The notes below the pieces were generated by a model. It did not search any database, was not told the origin of the DNA, and worked only from the letters and a program-made list of their open reading frames with translations. Positions 19,132 to 28,150 of a stretch of 64,000 nucleotides of DNA are shown here, in pieces. Origin of the DNA: Saccharothrix syringae (GTDB lineage Bacteria; Actinomycetota; Actinomycetes; Mycobacteriales; Pseudonocardiaceae); the NCBI RefSeq assembly GCF_009498035.1, contig NZ_CP034550.1, positions 124,001-188,000 on the forward strand. Direction: 5' to 3'. Position numbers and translations under genes: made by a program. Each line of letters starts with the position of its first letter. The first letter of the stretch is position 1.

Positions 19132-19704
19132 CTAGCCCTTCGCCGCGAGGCCCTCGGACTCCGAGACCAGCTCGTACTCCTTGCCGCACGCGGGGCAGCG
19201 CAGGTCGTCGTCCAGGCGGGTGGCGCAGCGGCACACCCAGCCCTTCCGCCGCGCCGGGTTGCCCACCGCGAACGCGTGCGCGGGCACGTCGGCGGTGACG
19301 ACCGAGCCGGCGCCGACGAACGCGTCGTGGCCGATCGTCGTCCCGCACACCACGACCACGCCCGCGCCGAGCGTCGCGCCCTCGCGCACCAGCGTGGGCA
19401 GCAGCTGGTCCGCGCCCAGCTTCTGGTGCGCCCGCGGCCGCATGTCGTTGGTGAACACCGCGTTCGGCCCGAGGAACACGTTGTCCTCGCACGTCACGCC
19501 GTTGTAGACCAGCACGTTGTTCTTCACCGTGACGTTGTCGCCGAGCACGGCCTCGTTCTCGACGAACGCGCCGTCGCAGATGTTGCAGTCCCGGCCCACG
19601 CGGGCGCCCGGGAGCACGTGCGCGAACGCCCAGACGCGGGTGCCCTCGCCCACGGTCTCGCTCTCGCACAGCCCCTTGGGGTGGACGAACACGCCGGTGC
19701 TCAC
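19132..19704 (-). CDS. Hexapeptide-repeat sugar N-acetyltransferase with C-terminal zinc ribbon
   Basis: 190 aa. A left-handed beta-helix with hexapeptide repeats covers about 15-150 (IGEGT-like steps, NNVLVYNGV, VFLGPNAVFTND), close to WbpD/WlbB enzymes that acetylate UDP-3-amino sugars. Residues about 160-180 add four cysteines (CRC, CPAC), a likely zinc ribbon not needed for acetylation. GTG 19704 overlaps the aminotransferase stop by 4 nt. As the last gene of the operon it would finish a 3-acetamido sugar. Confidence 0.82.
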   Translation of the reverse strand: MSTGVFVHPKGLCESETVGEGTRVWAFAHVLPGARVGRDCNICDGAFVENEAVLGDNVTVKNNVLVYNGVTCEDNVFLGPNAVFTNDMRPRAHQKLGADQLLPTLVREGATLGAGVVVVCGTTIGHDAFVGAGSVVTADVPAHAFAVGNPARRKGWVCRCATRLDDDLRCPACGKEYELVSESEGLAAKG

Positions 19705-20816
19705 CGCACCGCCTCGGCCAGCACCTCGACCACGCGCTCCTGCTGCCCGCGGGTGATGCCCGGGTACATCGGCAGGCTCAGGATCTCGCCCGCCACCCGC
19801 TCCGCGTTCGGGAACGAGCCCTCGCCGAGCGCGTCGGACGCGAACGGCGCGGCCAGGTGGATCGGGGTCGGGTAGTGGATCGCGCCGCCCACGCCGTTGT
19901 CCTGGAGGTGCTTGAGCACCCGGTCGCGCTCGGCCACCCGCACCACGTACAGGTGCCACACGTGCTCGTTGCCCTCCAGCACCTTCGGCGGCACGACGCC
20001 CTCGACGCCCGCCAGCAGCTCGCCGTAGTAGTCGGCGGCGGCCCGGCGCAGCTCGTTCCAGGCGTCCAGGCGGCGCAGCTTCGCCGACAGCACCACGGCC
20101 TGGATCGTGTCCAGGCGGCTGTTGAAGCCCAGGTGGCTGTGCACGTACTTCTGCAGCGAGCCGTGCTGGCCCAGCAGCCGCACGGCGGTGGCCAGCTCCT
20201 CGTCGTTCGTGGTGACGCCGCCCGCGTCGCCGTACGCGCCGAGGTTCTTGCCGGGGTAGAAGCTGGTGCCCGCGAGGTGGCCGAGCGAGCCGGACACGGC
20301 GCCGTTGCGGCGGGCGCCCTGCGACTGCGCGGCGTCCTCGACGAGGAACACGCCCTGCTCGTCGCACGCGGCCTTCAGCTCCTCCACCGGCGCCATCTGG
20401 CCGTAGAGGTGCACGGGCAGCACGGCCTTGGTGCGCTCGGTGAACGCCGCCAGCGCCGCCTTGGTGTCGATCAGGTACGTGTCCGGGTCGCAGTCCACGA
20501 ACACCGGGGTGGCGCCGGTGCGGGCCACGGCCTCGGCGGTGGCGATGAACGAGTTCGTCGGCAGCACGCACTCGTCGCCGGGGCCCACGCCGACCGCGCG
20601 CAGGGCCAGCTCCAGGGCGTCGGTGCCGTTCGCCACGCCGACGCAGTGGGCGACACCGCTGTACTCGGCGTACGCGCGCTCGAACTCGCCGACGGCGGGG
20701 CCGCCCACGAACGCGGTCCGCTCCAGGACGGCCGCCCAGCCGGCGGCCACCTCCTCGGCGACCTCGGCGTGCTGGTACTTCAGGTCGACGGGCGGGATCG
20801 GGGCCGGGTTGGTCAT
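19701..20816 (-). CDS. DegT/DnrJ/EryC1-family sugar aminotransferase
   Basis: 371 aa. PLP-dependent fold type I: GVANGTDALELALRA, VEDAAQSQGA, and the Schiff-base Lys in SFYPGKNLGAYGDAG (about 187). HYPTPIHLAAPF near the end fits UDP-3-keto-hexose aminotransferases such as WbpE/WlbC. It would use glutamate to aminate a keto sugar made by the Gfo/Idh enzyme of this operon. ATG 20816 has GAGGA about 8 nt upstream and overlaps nothing. Specificity is inferred from the neighbours. Confidence 0.88.
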   Translation of the reverse strand: MTNPAPIPPVDLKYQHAEVAEEVAAGWAAVLERTAFVGGPAVGEFERAYAEYSGVAHCVGVANGTDALELALRAVGVGPGDECVLPTNSFIATAEAVARTGATPVFVDCDPDTYLIDTKAALAAFTERTKAVLPVHLYGQMAPVEELKAACDEQGVFLVEDAAQSQGARRNGAVSGSLGHLAGTSFYPGKNLGAYGDAGGVTTNDEELATAVRLLGQHGSLQKYVHSHLGFNSRLDTIQAVVLSAKLRRLDAWNELRRAAADYYGELLAGVEGVVPPKVLEGNEHVWHLYVVRVAERDRVLKHLQDNGVGGAIHYPTPIHLAAPFASDALGEGSFPNAERVAGEILSLPMYPGITRGQQERVVEVLAEAVR

Positions 20817-20820
20817 GTGC

Positions 20821-21510
20821 TCATCCTCGTGAGATCGCTTGGGGACCGCTGGACTGGTCGAGCGCCCGCAGGCGCCGGGCGGGGTTGCCCGCCCACACCT
20901 CGAACGGGGGAACGTCGGTGAGCACGACCGCGCCCATGCCGACGAGGGCGCCCGCCCCGACGGAGAGCCCCTCCCGGACCAGCGCGCCGCTGCCCAGGTA
21001 GGCGGCCTCGCCCACCGAAACACCGCCGGCCAGGGCGACCCGCGCGGCGAAGGTGACGTGGTCGGCGACCGAGTCGTCGTGCGTGATGGTCACGTGCGGC
21101 ATGACCACCACGTGCGAGCCGATCACCTGGGGCGCCGTCACCGCGACGAACGCGAGCAGCACCGACCCGGCGCCGACCTCGACGCCGGGCGCGACGCTCG
21201 CCAGGGGGTGGACGACCGTGGCGTACCGCTCCGCGGGCAGGCCGAGCCGCGCGGCGACCTGCCGGCGGCCGGCCTGGTTGCGGGCGCTCGCGACGCACAG
21301 GACGACCTGGGCGTCGGGGTGGTCGGCCACGGCGTCCGCCGGGCCGAGCACCGGCACGCCGTCCACCAGGTCGCCGTGCCGCGCCGGGTTGTCGTCCAGC
21401 ATGCCCAGGACGTCCCAGGTCGGCGTGGCGGAGTTGACCGCGGCGACCGCGGCCAGCACCTCCCGCGCCAGCCCGCCCGCGCCGACGAGCAGCAGCGGAC
21501 GAGCCGTCAC
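20821..21510 (-). CDS. NeuD/PglD-type sugar acyltransferase
   Basis: 229 aa. An N-terminal Rossmann-like PglD_N domain (LLLVGAGGLAREVLAAV) precedes hexapeptide repeats (VEVGAGSVLLAF, GSHVVVMPHVTITHD) and the acetyl-CoA end WAGNPARRLR. These enzymes acetylate the amino group of UDP-4-amino sugars, or sialic-acid-like sugars. GTG 21510 overlaps the upstream aminotransferase by GTGA, so the two were probably selected to work together. Confidence 0.86.
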   Translation of the reverse strand: MTARPLLLVGAGGLAREVLAAVAAVNSATPTWDVLGMLDDNPARHGDLVDGVPVLGPADAVADHPDAQVVLCVASARNQAGRRQVAARLGLPAERYATVVHPLASVAPGVEVGAGSVLLAFVAVTAPQVIGSHVVVMPHVTITHDDSVADHVTFAARVALAGGVSVGEAAYLGSGALVREGLSVGAGALVGMGAVVLTDVPPFEVWAGNPARRLRALDQSSGPQAISRG

Positions 21511-22640
21511 CTCGTCCCCCGGAGGGCGTCGACCAGCCCGGACACCACGGTGTCCTGCTCGGCCTCGGTCATCTGGTGGTAGAGCGGCAGGATGATCGAG
21601 CGCCGGGTCAGGTGCTCGGTCACCGGCAGGTCCGCCTTCGGCGCGTCGGCGTAGGCGGGCTCCAGGTGCGAGGCCATGATGCCGCGGCGGCCCGACACGC
21701 CCCGCGCCTGCAGCGCGGTCAGCACGTCGACGGAGGTGCCGGCGTAGTCGTCCGGCAGCACCACCCAGAACGACTGGTAGTTGGTCGTGCCGTACTCGGG
21801 GTCGGCCACGCAGCGCAGGCCGTCCACCTCGCCCAGCAGCTTGTGGTAGCGCCCGGCCAGCTCCCGGCGCCGGGCGATGACGTCCGGCAGCTTGCGCAGC
21901 TGGATCAGGCCGACGGCGGCCTGCATGTCGGTCATCCGGAAGTTGAAGCCGACCTCCTCGTACGCCTCCAGCTTCACGCTGCCCTGCGCGTGGCGGTCCG
22001 CCGCGGACACGCTCATGCCGTGCTCGCGCAGCTTGCGCAGCCGGGTCGCCCACTCGGCGTCCTCCGCCGTCACCATGCCGCCCTCACCGGTGGTGAGCAG
22101 CTTGCGGGGGTGGAACGACCAGGCGGCCAGGGCGGCGCCGGAGCTGACCGGCCGGCCGCGGTAGGTGGAGCCGGCCGCGCACGCGGAGTCGTGCACCAGC
22201 GGGATGCCCCGCCGGTCGCACAGCGCCCGCACCGCGTCCACGTCGAACGGCACGCCGCCCTGGTGGACGGCGATGACGGCGGTGGTGCGCGGGGTGATGA
22301 CCGCGTCGAGCGTCTCCGGCGTCACGTTGCCCGTGGCCGGGTCGACGTCGGCGAACACCGGGGTCGCGCCCACGTACTTCGCCGCGTTGGCGGTGGCGAT
22401 GAACGAGAACGACGGCACCACGACCTCGTCGCCGGGGCCGACGCCGAGCAGGTGCAGCGCCAGGTGCAGGCCGGTGGTGCAGTTCGACACCGCGATGCCG
22501 TGGCCGGCGCCCGCGTACCCCGCGAACGCCTGCTCGAACTCGGCCACCCGCGGGCCCTGGGCCACCCAGCCGGAGCGGACGACCTCGGCCGCGGCCAGGG
22601 CCTCCTCCTCGCCGAGGAAGGGCTTGATGACGGGGATCAA
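21507..22640 (-). CDS. DegT/DnrJ/EryC1-family sugar aminotransferase (second)
   Basis: 377 aa. PLP fold type I: AVSNCTTGLHLALHLLG, HDSACAAGSTY, and Lys in SFHPRKLLTTGEGG (about 186). It is closest to 4-keto sugar aminotransferases of the PseC/PglE type. TTG 22640 is chosen because GGAGGA lies 7 nt upstream; in-frame GTG codons at 22658 and 22655 sit upstream of that site. The TTG overlaps the epimerase stop. Paired with the NeuD-like acetyltransferase behind it. Confidence 0.88.
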   Translation of the reverse strand: MIPVIKPFLGEEEALAAAEVVRSGWVAQGPRVAEFEQAFAGYAGAGHGIAVSNCTTGLHLALHLLGVGPGDEVVVPSFSFIATANAAKYVGATPVFADVDPATGNVTPETLDAVITPRTTAVIAVHQGGVPFDVDAVRALCDRRGIPLVHDSACAAGSTYRGRPVSSGAALAAWSFHPRKLLTTGEGGMVTAEDAEWATRLRKLREHGMSVSAADRHAQGSVKLEAYEEVGFNFRMTDMQAAVGLIQLRKLPDVIARRRELAGRYHKLLGEVDGLRCVADPEYGTTNYQSFWVVLPDDYAGTSVDVLTALQARGVSGRRGIMASHLEPAYADAPKADLPVTEHLTRRSIILPLYHQMTEAEQDTVVSGLVDALRGTR

Positions 22641-23599
22641 CGCTGCGTCCTCCACCACTGGACGAGGTCCCGCAGGCCCTCTTCCAGGGAGATCGTGGGC
22701 TTCCAGCCGAGGTCGCGCTCGGCGGCGGAGATGTCGGCCAGCCGGCGGGTCACCGAGTTCACCGAGCGGGCCGGGCCGAACTCCAGCGGCAGGGTGGAGC
22801 CCATCACCCGCTGGAGGGCCTCGGCCAGCTCCAGCAGCGACGTCTCGGTCGCGGTGGCGATGTTGTAGACGGTGTCGGTGACGTCCGCCTGCGCGGCCAG
22901 GATGTTGGCGCGCGCGATGTCGCGCACGTCCACGAAGTCCATGGTCTGCAGGCCGTCGCCCAGGATCAGCGGCGACTGGCCGTCGGCGATGCGCTCCATC
23001 CAGCGGATGAGCACCTCGGTGTACTTGCCGTGGGCGTCCATGCGCGGGCCGTAGACGTTGAAGTAGCGCAGCGCCACGTAGTCCAGGTCGTGCATGGCCT
23101 TGAAGCTGCGCAGCATGCCCTCGTTGAACGCCTTGGCCGCGCCGTAGAACGTGTCGTTGTTGTACGGGTGGTGGCGCTCGGTGGTCGGGAACTCCTCGGC
23201 CAGGCCGTACACCGACGCGGTGGAGGAGGCGACGACCTTCTTCACGCCGGCCTCGACGGACGCCTCGATGATGTTGAAGGTGCCGTCGACCAGCACCTCC
23301 AGCGCCACGCGGGGCTCGGCGGCGCAGCGCGTGATGCGCAGCGCGGCGAGGTGGAACACCAGGTCCGCGCCCTCGATCGTCTTCTTCACGAGCGGGATGT
23401 CGCGGATGTCACCCTCGACGAGCTTCACCCGTTCGGGGGCCCGCTCCAGGGCCTCGGCGATGTTGTCCACCCGGCCGCGGCTCAGGTCGTCGATCACGAC
23501 GACCTCGCGCGCGCCGGCGTCCAACAGCTGGTCGACGACGTGCGAGCCGATCGTGCCGGCGCCGCCCGTCACCACGGCCCGCTGGTCGTTCAGGTCCAT
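22637..23599 (-). CDS. NAD-dependent epimerase/dehydratase
   Basis: 320 aa. Extended SDR with TGGAGTIGSHVVDQLL, catalytic STASVYG and YGAAK, and RYFNVYGPRMDAHGKYTEV. It resembles UDP-sugar 4-epimerases or 4,6-dehydratase-like enzymes rather than a reductase; the product is uncertain. ATG 23599 has GGAGGAA 7 nt upstream and shares one base with the stop of the Gfo/Idh gene. It probably provides the 4-keto or epimerised sugar used by the aminotransferase that follows. Confidence 0.85.
   Translation of the reverse strand: MDLNDQRAVVTGGAGTIGSHVVDQLLDAGAREVVVIDDLSRGRVDNIAEALERAPERVKLVEGDIRDIPLVKKTIEGADLVFHLAALRITRCAAEPRVALEVLVDGTFNIIEASVEAGVKKVVASSTASVYGLAEEFPTTERHHPYNNDTFYGAAKAFNEGMLRSFKAMHDLDYVALRYFNVYGPRMDAHGKYTEVLIRWMERIADGQSPLILGDGLQTMDFVDVRDIARANILAAQADVTDTVYNIATATETSLLELAEALQRVMGSTLPLEFGPARSVNSVTRRLADISAAERDLGWKPTISLEEGLRDLVQWWRTQR
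22648..22653 (-). promoter_or_regulatory. Ribosome-binding site selecting a TTG start
   Basis: GGAGGA on the minus strand, 7 nt before TTG 22640. It rules against the longer GTG starts at 22655 and 22658 for the second DegT aminotransferase. Confidence 0.65.
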
Positions 23600-24624
23600 C
23601 AGAGAGTTCCTCCGTTCACGTCCGCGAGCGGCACGAACGTGCCACCCGCGGCAAGGCTGGCCGACGCGGCCTCCAACTGGGCCAGCACGCGCAGGCCGGC
23701 GCGCCCGTCGGTGAGCGGCGCCCGCTTCTCCAGGATCGACGCGGCGAACTCCGCCATTACCCCGCGCAGCGCCTCGCCGCCCTGGAGGGCGGGGGCGACC
23801 ATGTCGCCGATGCGGTACGAGACCCGCAGGCTCTCGTCGTCGGGGCGGTCCACGCCGCGGTCGTACACGGCCAGCGGCTGCGTCGGGTCGAGGTCGTTCC
23901 ACACGGCCGTGCGGTTGGAGCCGCCGACGATCATCGTGCGGATCTTGGTGGGGGACAGCCAGTTCACGTGGGCGTGCGCGATGGCACCGTTGGACAGCTG
24001 CACCGAGAGGTACGCCACACAGGCGCGGCCGACCCGCACCGGGTCCGACCCGTGCGCGGCCACGGCGACCGGCGTCACGCCGGCGGGCAGGATCGAGTCG
24101 AGGATGGACAGGTCGTGCGGGGCGAGGTCCCACAGCACGTCGATGTCCGGCTGCACCAGGCCGAGGTTGATCCGCACCGAGTCGATGTACTGGATGTCGC
24201 CCAGCTCACCCGCGTGCACCAGCTCGCGCAGCCGCCGCACCACCGGCGTGTAGCAGAACGTGTGGTCGAGCATGAGGGTCAGCCCGCGCTCCTCGGCGAG
24301 CTCGACCAGCTTGAGCCCGTCCGCGTAGTTCGCGGCCAGCGGCTTCTCCACCAGCACGTGCTTGCCGGCCTCCAGCGCGGCCTGCGCGACCGGGAGGTGC
24401 GTGGCCGCGGGCGTCGCGACCGCGACCGCCTCGACCTCGGGGTCCGCCAGGACCTCGTCCAACGACGACGTCGCCCGCACCGTGCTGTAGCGGCCGAGGA
24501 CGGCCTTGGCGCGCTCCACGTCGAGGTCGCAGAGGGTCACGAGTCGCAGGTCCGGGGTCGCCTGGATGTTGCGGACCAGGTTCGGCCCCCAGTAACCGGC
24601 GCCGATGACGGCCACACCAACCAT
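23599..24624 (-). CDS. Gfo/Idh/MocA-family oxidoreductase (WlbA-like)
   Basis: 341 aa. Rossmann motif GVAVIGAGYWGPNLVRN at the N-terminus, VEKPLAANY with the catalytic Lys near 95, and WDLAPHDLSILDSILP typical of the UDP-N-acetylglucosaminuronate-type 3-dehydrogenase WlbA/WbpB. It would oxidise a sugar C3 hydroxyl, giving the keto sugar for a DegT enzyme. ATG 24624 has GGAAGGAT 6 nt upstream. It is the first gene of a six-gene operon; a -10-like TACACT lies near 24724-24729. Confidence 0.85.
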   Translation of the reverse strand: MVGVAVIGAGYWGPNLVRNIQATPDLRLVTLCDLDVERAKAVLGRYSTVRATSSLDEVLADPEVEAVAVATPAATHLPVAQAALEAGKHVLVEKPLAANYADGLKLVELAEERGLTLMLDHTFCYTPVVRRLRELVHAGELGDIQYIDSVRINLGLVQPDIDVLWDLAPHDLSILDSILPAGVTPVAVAAHGSDPVRVGRACVAYLSVQLSNGAIAHAHVNWLSPTKIRTMIVGGSNRTAVWNDLDPTQPLAVYDRGVDRPDDESLRVSYRIGDMVAPALQGGEALRGVMAEFAASILEKRAPLTDGRAGLRVLAQLEAASASLAAGGTFVPLADVNGGTL

Positions 24625-24797
24625 CGGGATCCTTCCGGGTTGATTCGGATCGGTCAGCACTGCCCCGCCTGCGGCTCGGACTGCCGACCAGGTGCCGGGG
24701 GGCGGCTGGGAACTACCCGAGGCAGTGTAGTTGGCCGGGGCTGCAGTACTCTCCGAGCACCTTCACCCGCCTCTGACGTGGTATCTGGAGACCTCTT

Positions 24798-25484
24798 GTG
24801 ACCGACTGGTCGGAAGTGTGGCTGATCGTCCCGGTCTACAACGAGGGACAGGTCATCGCGGACGTCGTCCGCCACGCGCGCCAGACGTTCCCGAACATCG
24901 TGTGCGTCGACGACGGCAGCAAGGACGACTCCGCCGAGGGCATCCGCGCGGGCGGCGCGCACCTCGTGCAGCACCCGGTCAACCTGGGCCAGGGCGCCGC
25001 GATCCAGACGGGCGTCGAGTACGCCCGCCGCCAGCCGGGCGCCGAGTACTTCGTCACCTTCGACGCCGACGGCCAGCACCGCGTCGAGGACGTGCTGTCG
25101 ATGCTGGAGCGGCTGCGGTCGGAGCCGGTCGACATCGTGGTGGGCACCCGCTTCCACGGCCGCAGCGAGAACATCCCGTGGATCAAGCGGTTCGTGCTCA
25201 AGACGGTCGTCATGCTCAGCCGCCGCACCCGCAGGCTGGGCCTGACCGACGCGCACAACGGCCTGCGGGTGTTCAACCGCACCGTGGCCGAGCAGCTGGA
25301 CATCACCCTCAACGGCATGGGCCACGCGTCGGAGATCGTGGAGATGATCGACCACCGCAAGTGGCGCGTGGTCGAGGAGCCGGTGACCATCCTCTACACC
25401 GAGTACTCCATGGCCAAGGGCCAGTCGCTCATCAACGGGGTCAACATCCTGTTCGACACCATGCTCAAGAGCAAGGCGCGATGA
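24798..25484 (+). CDS. GT2-family glycosyltransferase
   Basis: 228 aa, GT-A fold. VPVYNEGQVI at the N-terminus, VDDGSKDDS for nucleotide binding, the metal-binding FDADGQH (about 90-96) and GLRVFNR are the family signatures. It resembles dolichol/polyprenyl-phosphate hexose synthases without transmembrane helices. GTG 24798 has GGAG upstream. Its stop overlaps the DUF2304 start as ATGA. The likely acceptor is a lipid phosphate, by analogy with other GT2-DUF2304 pairs. Confidence 0.87.
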   Translation: MTDWSEVWLIVPVYNEGQVIADVVRHARQTFPNIVCVDDGSKDDSAEGIRAGGAHLVQHPVNLGQGAAIQTGVEYARRQPGAEYFVTFDADGQHRVEDVLSMLERLRSEPVDIVVGTRFHGRSENIPWIKRFVLKTVVMLSRRTRRLGLTDAHNGLRVFNRTVAEQLDITLNGMGHASEIVEMIDHRKWRVVEEPVTILYTEYSMAKGQSLINGVNILFDTMLKSKAR

Positions 25485-25867
25485 TCATGCTGATCCAGTA
25501 CGTCCTCGTCCTGTTCTCGATCGCCCTGCTGGTGCTGTTCCTGCGCAAGCGGGGCACCACGAAGTCCGCGGCCGGGGTGAAGCTCGCCTTCCTGCTGTTC
25601 GTCGCGTTCGGCATCTACGCGGTGCTGCGGCCGGGCGACGTGACCGTGGTGGCCGGCTGGCTCGGCGTCGGCCGCGGCACCGACCTGCTGCTGTACGCGC
25701 TGGTCGTGGTGTTCACCTTCGCCACGCTCAACGTCTACCTGAGGTTCAAGGAGCTGGAGCTGCGCTACGCCCGGCTCGCCCGGTCCATCGCGCTGCGCAA
25801 CGCCGAGCCGCCGCACCACGCCGAACCGCACCGCCACCCCGTCCCCTCGACCCCCGAGCAGCCGTGA
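25481..25867 (+). CDS. DUF2304 family membrane protein
   Basis: 128 aa with three hydrophobic segments (about 3-20, 32-48, 68-84), then an amphipathic stretch FKELELRYARLARSIALR and a His/Pro-rich tail. Proteins of this type usually follow a GT2 gene, as here, and may anchor that enzyme to the membrane; this is inference. ATG 25481 overlaps the glycosyltransferase stop, and its own stop overlaps the next start. Confidence 0.83.
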   Translation: MIMLIQYVLVLFSIALLVLFLRKRGTTKSAAGVKLAFLLFVAFGIYAVLRPGDVTVVAGWLGVGRGTDLLLYALVVVFTFATLNVYLRFKELELRYARLARSIALRNAEPPHHAEPHRHPVPSTPEQP

Positions 25868-26751
25868 GCATCCACTTCGTCGTCCCCTACTACCTCGACC
25901 CGCGCTTCCTGGTGGAGCTGGTCGACAGCGTGCGCGCGCAGACCAGCGACCGCTGGCGCCTGACGATCGTCGACGACCGGTACCCCGACACCACCGCCGA
26001 GGAGTACGTCCGCGGCCTCGGCGACCCGCGCATCGAGTACGTGCGCAACGAGCGGAACCTCGGCGCCACCGGCAACGTGTGCAAGTGCATGACGCTGGGC
26101 AAGGAGGAGTACCTGGTCGTCATGGGCGCCGACGACGCGCTGGAGCCCCGGTACGTCGAGGTGGTGCTGGAGGCGTTCCGGCGCCACCCGGACGCCGTCA
26201 TGGTGCACCCCGGCGTGGTCGTCGTCGACGGGCAGGGCAGGCCGACCGACAGCCTGGCCGACCGGATCAAGCGGATGGCGGCCCGCTCGGCCTGGAAGCA
26301 CGCCGAGCTGGACGGCCCGGCCGCCGCGACGAGCCTGATGAACGGCAACTGGCTGTACGTGCCGGCGATGGCGTTCCGCAACGACGCCGTGCCGAGGATC
26401 AAGCGGCTCGGCGAGTTCGGCTCCATCGCCGACCTGGCCTGGTGCATCGACATGCTCATCGGCGGCGGCACCCTGGCGCTCGACCAGACCCCGGTGTTCC
26501 GGTACCGGCGGCACGCGGAGAGCCACTCGTCCCTCGGCGCGAAGAACGTGCAGCGCTTCGACGAGGAGCAGCGCTACTACGCGGCGGCGGCCGAGCAGCT
26601 GGAGGAGGCGGGCTGGCACAAGGCCGCGCGCGCGGCGAAGTTCCACCTGCTGTGCCGCGGGCACATCACCAAGTCGGCGCTGGACGCCGCGGTGGCCCGC
26701 GACCTGAAGCTGGCGAAGTCCCTGGTCGAACGCGCGGTCCGGCGCGTCTGA
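25864..26751 (+). CDS. GT2-family glycosyltransferase
   Basis: 295 aa, GT-A fold. VVPYYLDPRFLVELVDSV opens the domain; VDDRYPDT and VMGADDALEPRYV (about residues 88-100) are the nucleotide and metal-binding regions, with the usual DxD replaced by ADDA. FRYRRHAESHSS lies near the acceptor side. GTG 25864 overlaps the DUF2304 stop by GTGA. Third gene of the operon, closed by a hairpin at 26768-26797. Sugar and acceptor are unknown. Confidence 0.85.
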   Translation: MSIHFVVPYYLDPRFLVELVDSVRAQTSDRWRLTIVDDRYPDTTAEEYVRGLGDPRIEYVRNERNLGATGNVCKCMTLGKEEYLVVMGADDALEPRYVEVVLEAFRRHPDAVMVHPGVVVVDGQGRPTDSLADRIKRMAARSAWKHAELDGPAAATSLMNGNWLYVPAMAFRNDAVPRIKRLGEFGSIADLAWCIDMLIGGGTLALDQTPVFRYRRHAESHSSLGAKNVQRFDEEQRYYAAAAEQLEEAGWHKAARAAKFHLLCRGHITKSALDAAVARDLKLAKSLVERAVRRV

Positions 26752-26767
26752 ACGACCCGCGCGGCAC

Positions 26768-26797
26768 CGGGCGGCCACCCCCGCGGGTGGCCGCCCG
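26768..26797. terminator. Terminator hairpin between convergent genes
   Basis: CGGGCGGCCACCC (26768-26780) pairs with GGGTGGCCGCCCG (26785-26797), a 13-bp perfect stem with a 4-nt loop. It separates the GT2 operon from the flippase gene. Confidence 0.75.
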
Positions 26798-26804
26798 TCC
26801 GCGT

Positions 26805-28094
26805 TCAGGGGGTCGGGCGGGGCGTTTCCGCGGGTTCCCCGGCCCGCATGCCCCGCAGGGCCGTGCGCAGCCCCAGCAGGATGACCAGCATCGTCAGCGC
26901 CGGGCCGACCGCCTGCGCCAGCGCCGCCACGAACGGCGGGTCGCCCGGCAGCACCACCAGCGCCAGGGTCACCGCCGACCCGAGCGCCCAGCCGAGCGTC
27001 ACCACGTTGTCCCGCCGCAGCGCCACCAGCGCGGGCTGGGCCGCGAACGCCCCGACCAGCACCACCGTGCTCAGCGCCAGCAGCAGCGTCACCGACGCGT
27101 CCGGGTCCACCGGCGCGCCCATGAACGTCCGCAGCACCCACGGCCCGAGCAGCGTGAACAGCACGGCGTACACCGCGCCGAACAGCGCCACCGCGCCGAA
27201 CAGCAGCCGCATCCGCCGCGCCACGAACCCCCGGTCGCCCCTGGCCACGGCCGCGGTCAGGCTGGGCAGCAGCATCGTCTGGACGGGGAACAGCGCCATC
27301 AGCGGGATGCGGGCGACCACGACGGCCTGCCCGAACACCAGCGCCACCGCGCTGTCCAGCGGCAGCCGGGAGTTCACCGCCAGCGGGGCCAGGTTGGGCA
27401 GCAGCTGCGCCAGCAGGGTCGCCACGGCGAGCGTCACCAGCGCCCGGCCCACCGGCGGGGGCGCGACCTGCTCGCCGGTGTGCGCCCGCGGCAGCAGGGC
27501 CAGGCCCAGCACCGCGGCCACGACGGACGAGCCCAGGTAGGCCAGCCCGAACACCCAGGCGTCCCCGACCCCCAGCGCGACCAGCAGCAGGCACAGCGCG
27601 ATCCGCACGCCGCCCTCGACGGTCAGCGTCGCGGCGTAGGCGCCGAACCGCTGGGTGCCCGCGAGCACGCCGCGCACCGCGCTCAGCGCGGCGATGATCA
27701 CCGGGGTGGCCAGGATCTCGGCGAACAGCGCCCAGTCGCCGCCGAGCGTCCGGTCGACGGCGAACGGCGCCAGCAGCAGGAGCACGGCCGTGACCACGGC
27801 GACCAGCCCGGCGCCCGATCGGGCGACCCGGCGGATGACGGGCCCGAGGGAGTGGCCGGACGCGGTGGCGGTGCTCATCGCGCGGCTGGCCACCTGCTCC
27901 AGGGCGGCGAAGACGCCGGGCCCGATCACGTTCACCAGGAAGTACAGGACGACCGTCAGGTTGGCCTGGTCGGTGGCGAGCGTGTGCCCGGTCAGCGCCA
28001 CGAACAGGTAGCCGGCCAGGCCGAACACACCGAGCCCGGCGACCATCTGGACGGGTGGGCTGATCAACCGGCGTGCGCTCATCGAGGTGGACAC
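26805..28094 (-). CDS. Polysaccharide flippase-like membrane protein
   Basis: 429 aa with about 12-14 transmembrane helices throughout, no enzymatic motif. The composition, the MOP-type layout and NSRLPLDSAVALVFGQAVVVARIPL-like loops (split here by helices) suggest a Wzx/MurJ-type lipid-linked oligosaccharide flippase. Start GTG 28094 is chosen because TACCGT lies 7 nt upstream (leaderless pattern); ATG 28082 has no ribosome-binding site. Located behind a large GT-C-like gene on the same strand, it may move that enzyme's lipid-linked product. Confidence 0.75.
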   Translation of the reverse strand: MSTSMSARRLISPPVQMVAGLGVFGLAGYLFVALTGHTLATDQANLTVVLYFLVNVIGPGVFAALEQVASRAMSTATASGHSLGPVIRRVARSGAGLVAVVTAVLLLLAPFAVDRTLGGDWALFAEILATPVIIAALSAVRGVLAGTQRFGAYAATLTVEGGVRIALCLLLVALGVGDAWVFGLAYLGSSVVAAVLGLALLPRAHTGEQVAPPPVGRALVTLAVATLLAQLLPNLAPLAVNSRLPLDSAVALVFGQAVVVARIPLMALFPVQTMLLPSLTAAVARGDRGFVARRMRLLFGAVALFGAVYAVLFTLLGPWVLRTFMGAPVDPDASVTLLLALSTVVLVGAFAAQPALVALRRDNVVTLGWALGSAVTLALVVLPGDPPFVAALAQAVGPALTMLVILLGLRTALRGMRAGEPAETPRPTP

Positions 28095-28101
28095 CCGACA
28101 C

Positions 28102-28107
28102 ACGGTA
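28102..28107 (-). promoter_or_regulatory. Putative leaderless -10 of the flippase gene
   Basis: TACCGT on the minus strand ends 7 nt before GTG 28094. It decides the start in the absence of a Shine-Dalgarno sequence. Confidence 0.45.
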
Positions 28108-28150
28108 GGAGGGCGGGTGGGCGGGCCCGGCGACCGGGGTCGGGCACCGG

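Noticed and set aside
24657..24726. Inverted repeat CACTGCC/GGCAGTG upstream of the sugar operon
   Set aside because: The 7-bp arms are 56 bp apart and could be chance in GC-rich DNA; no supporting feature was found.
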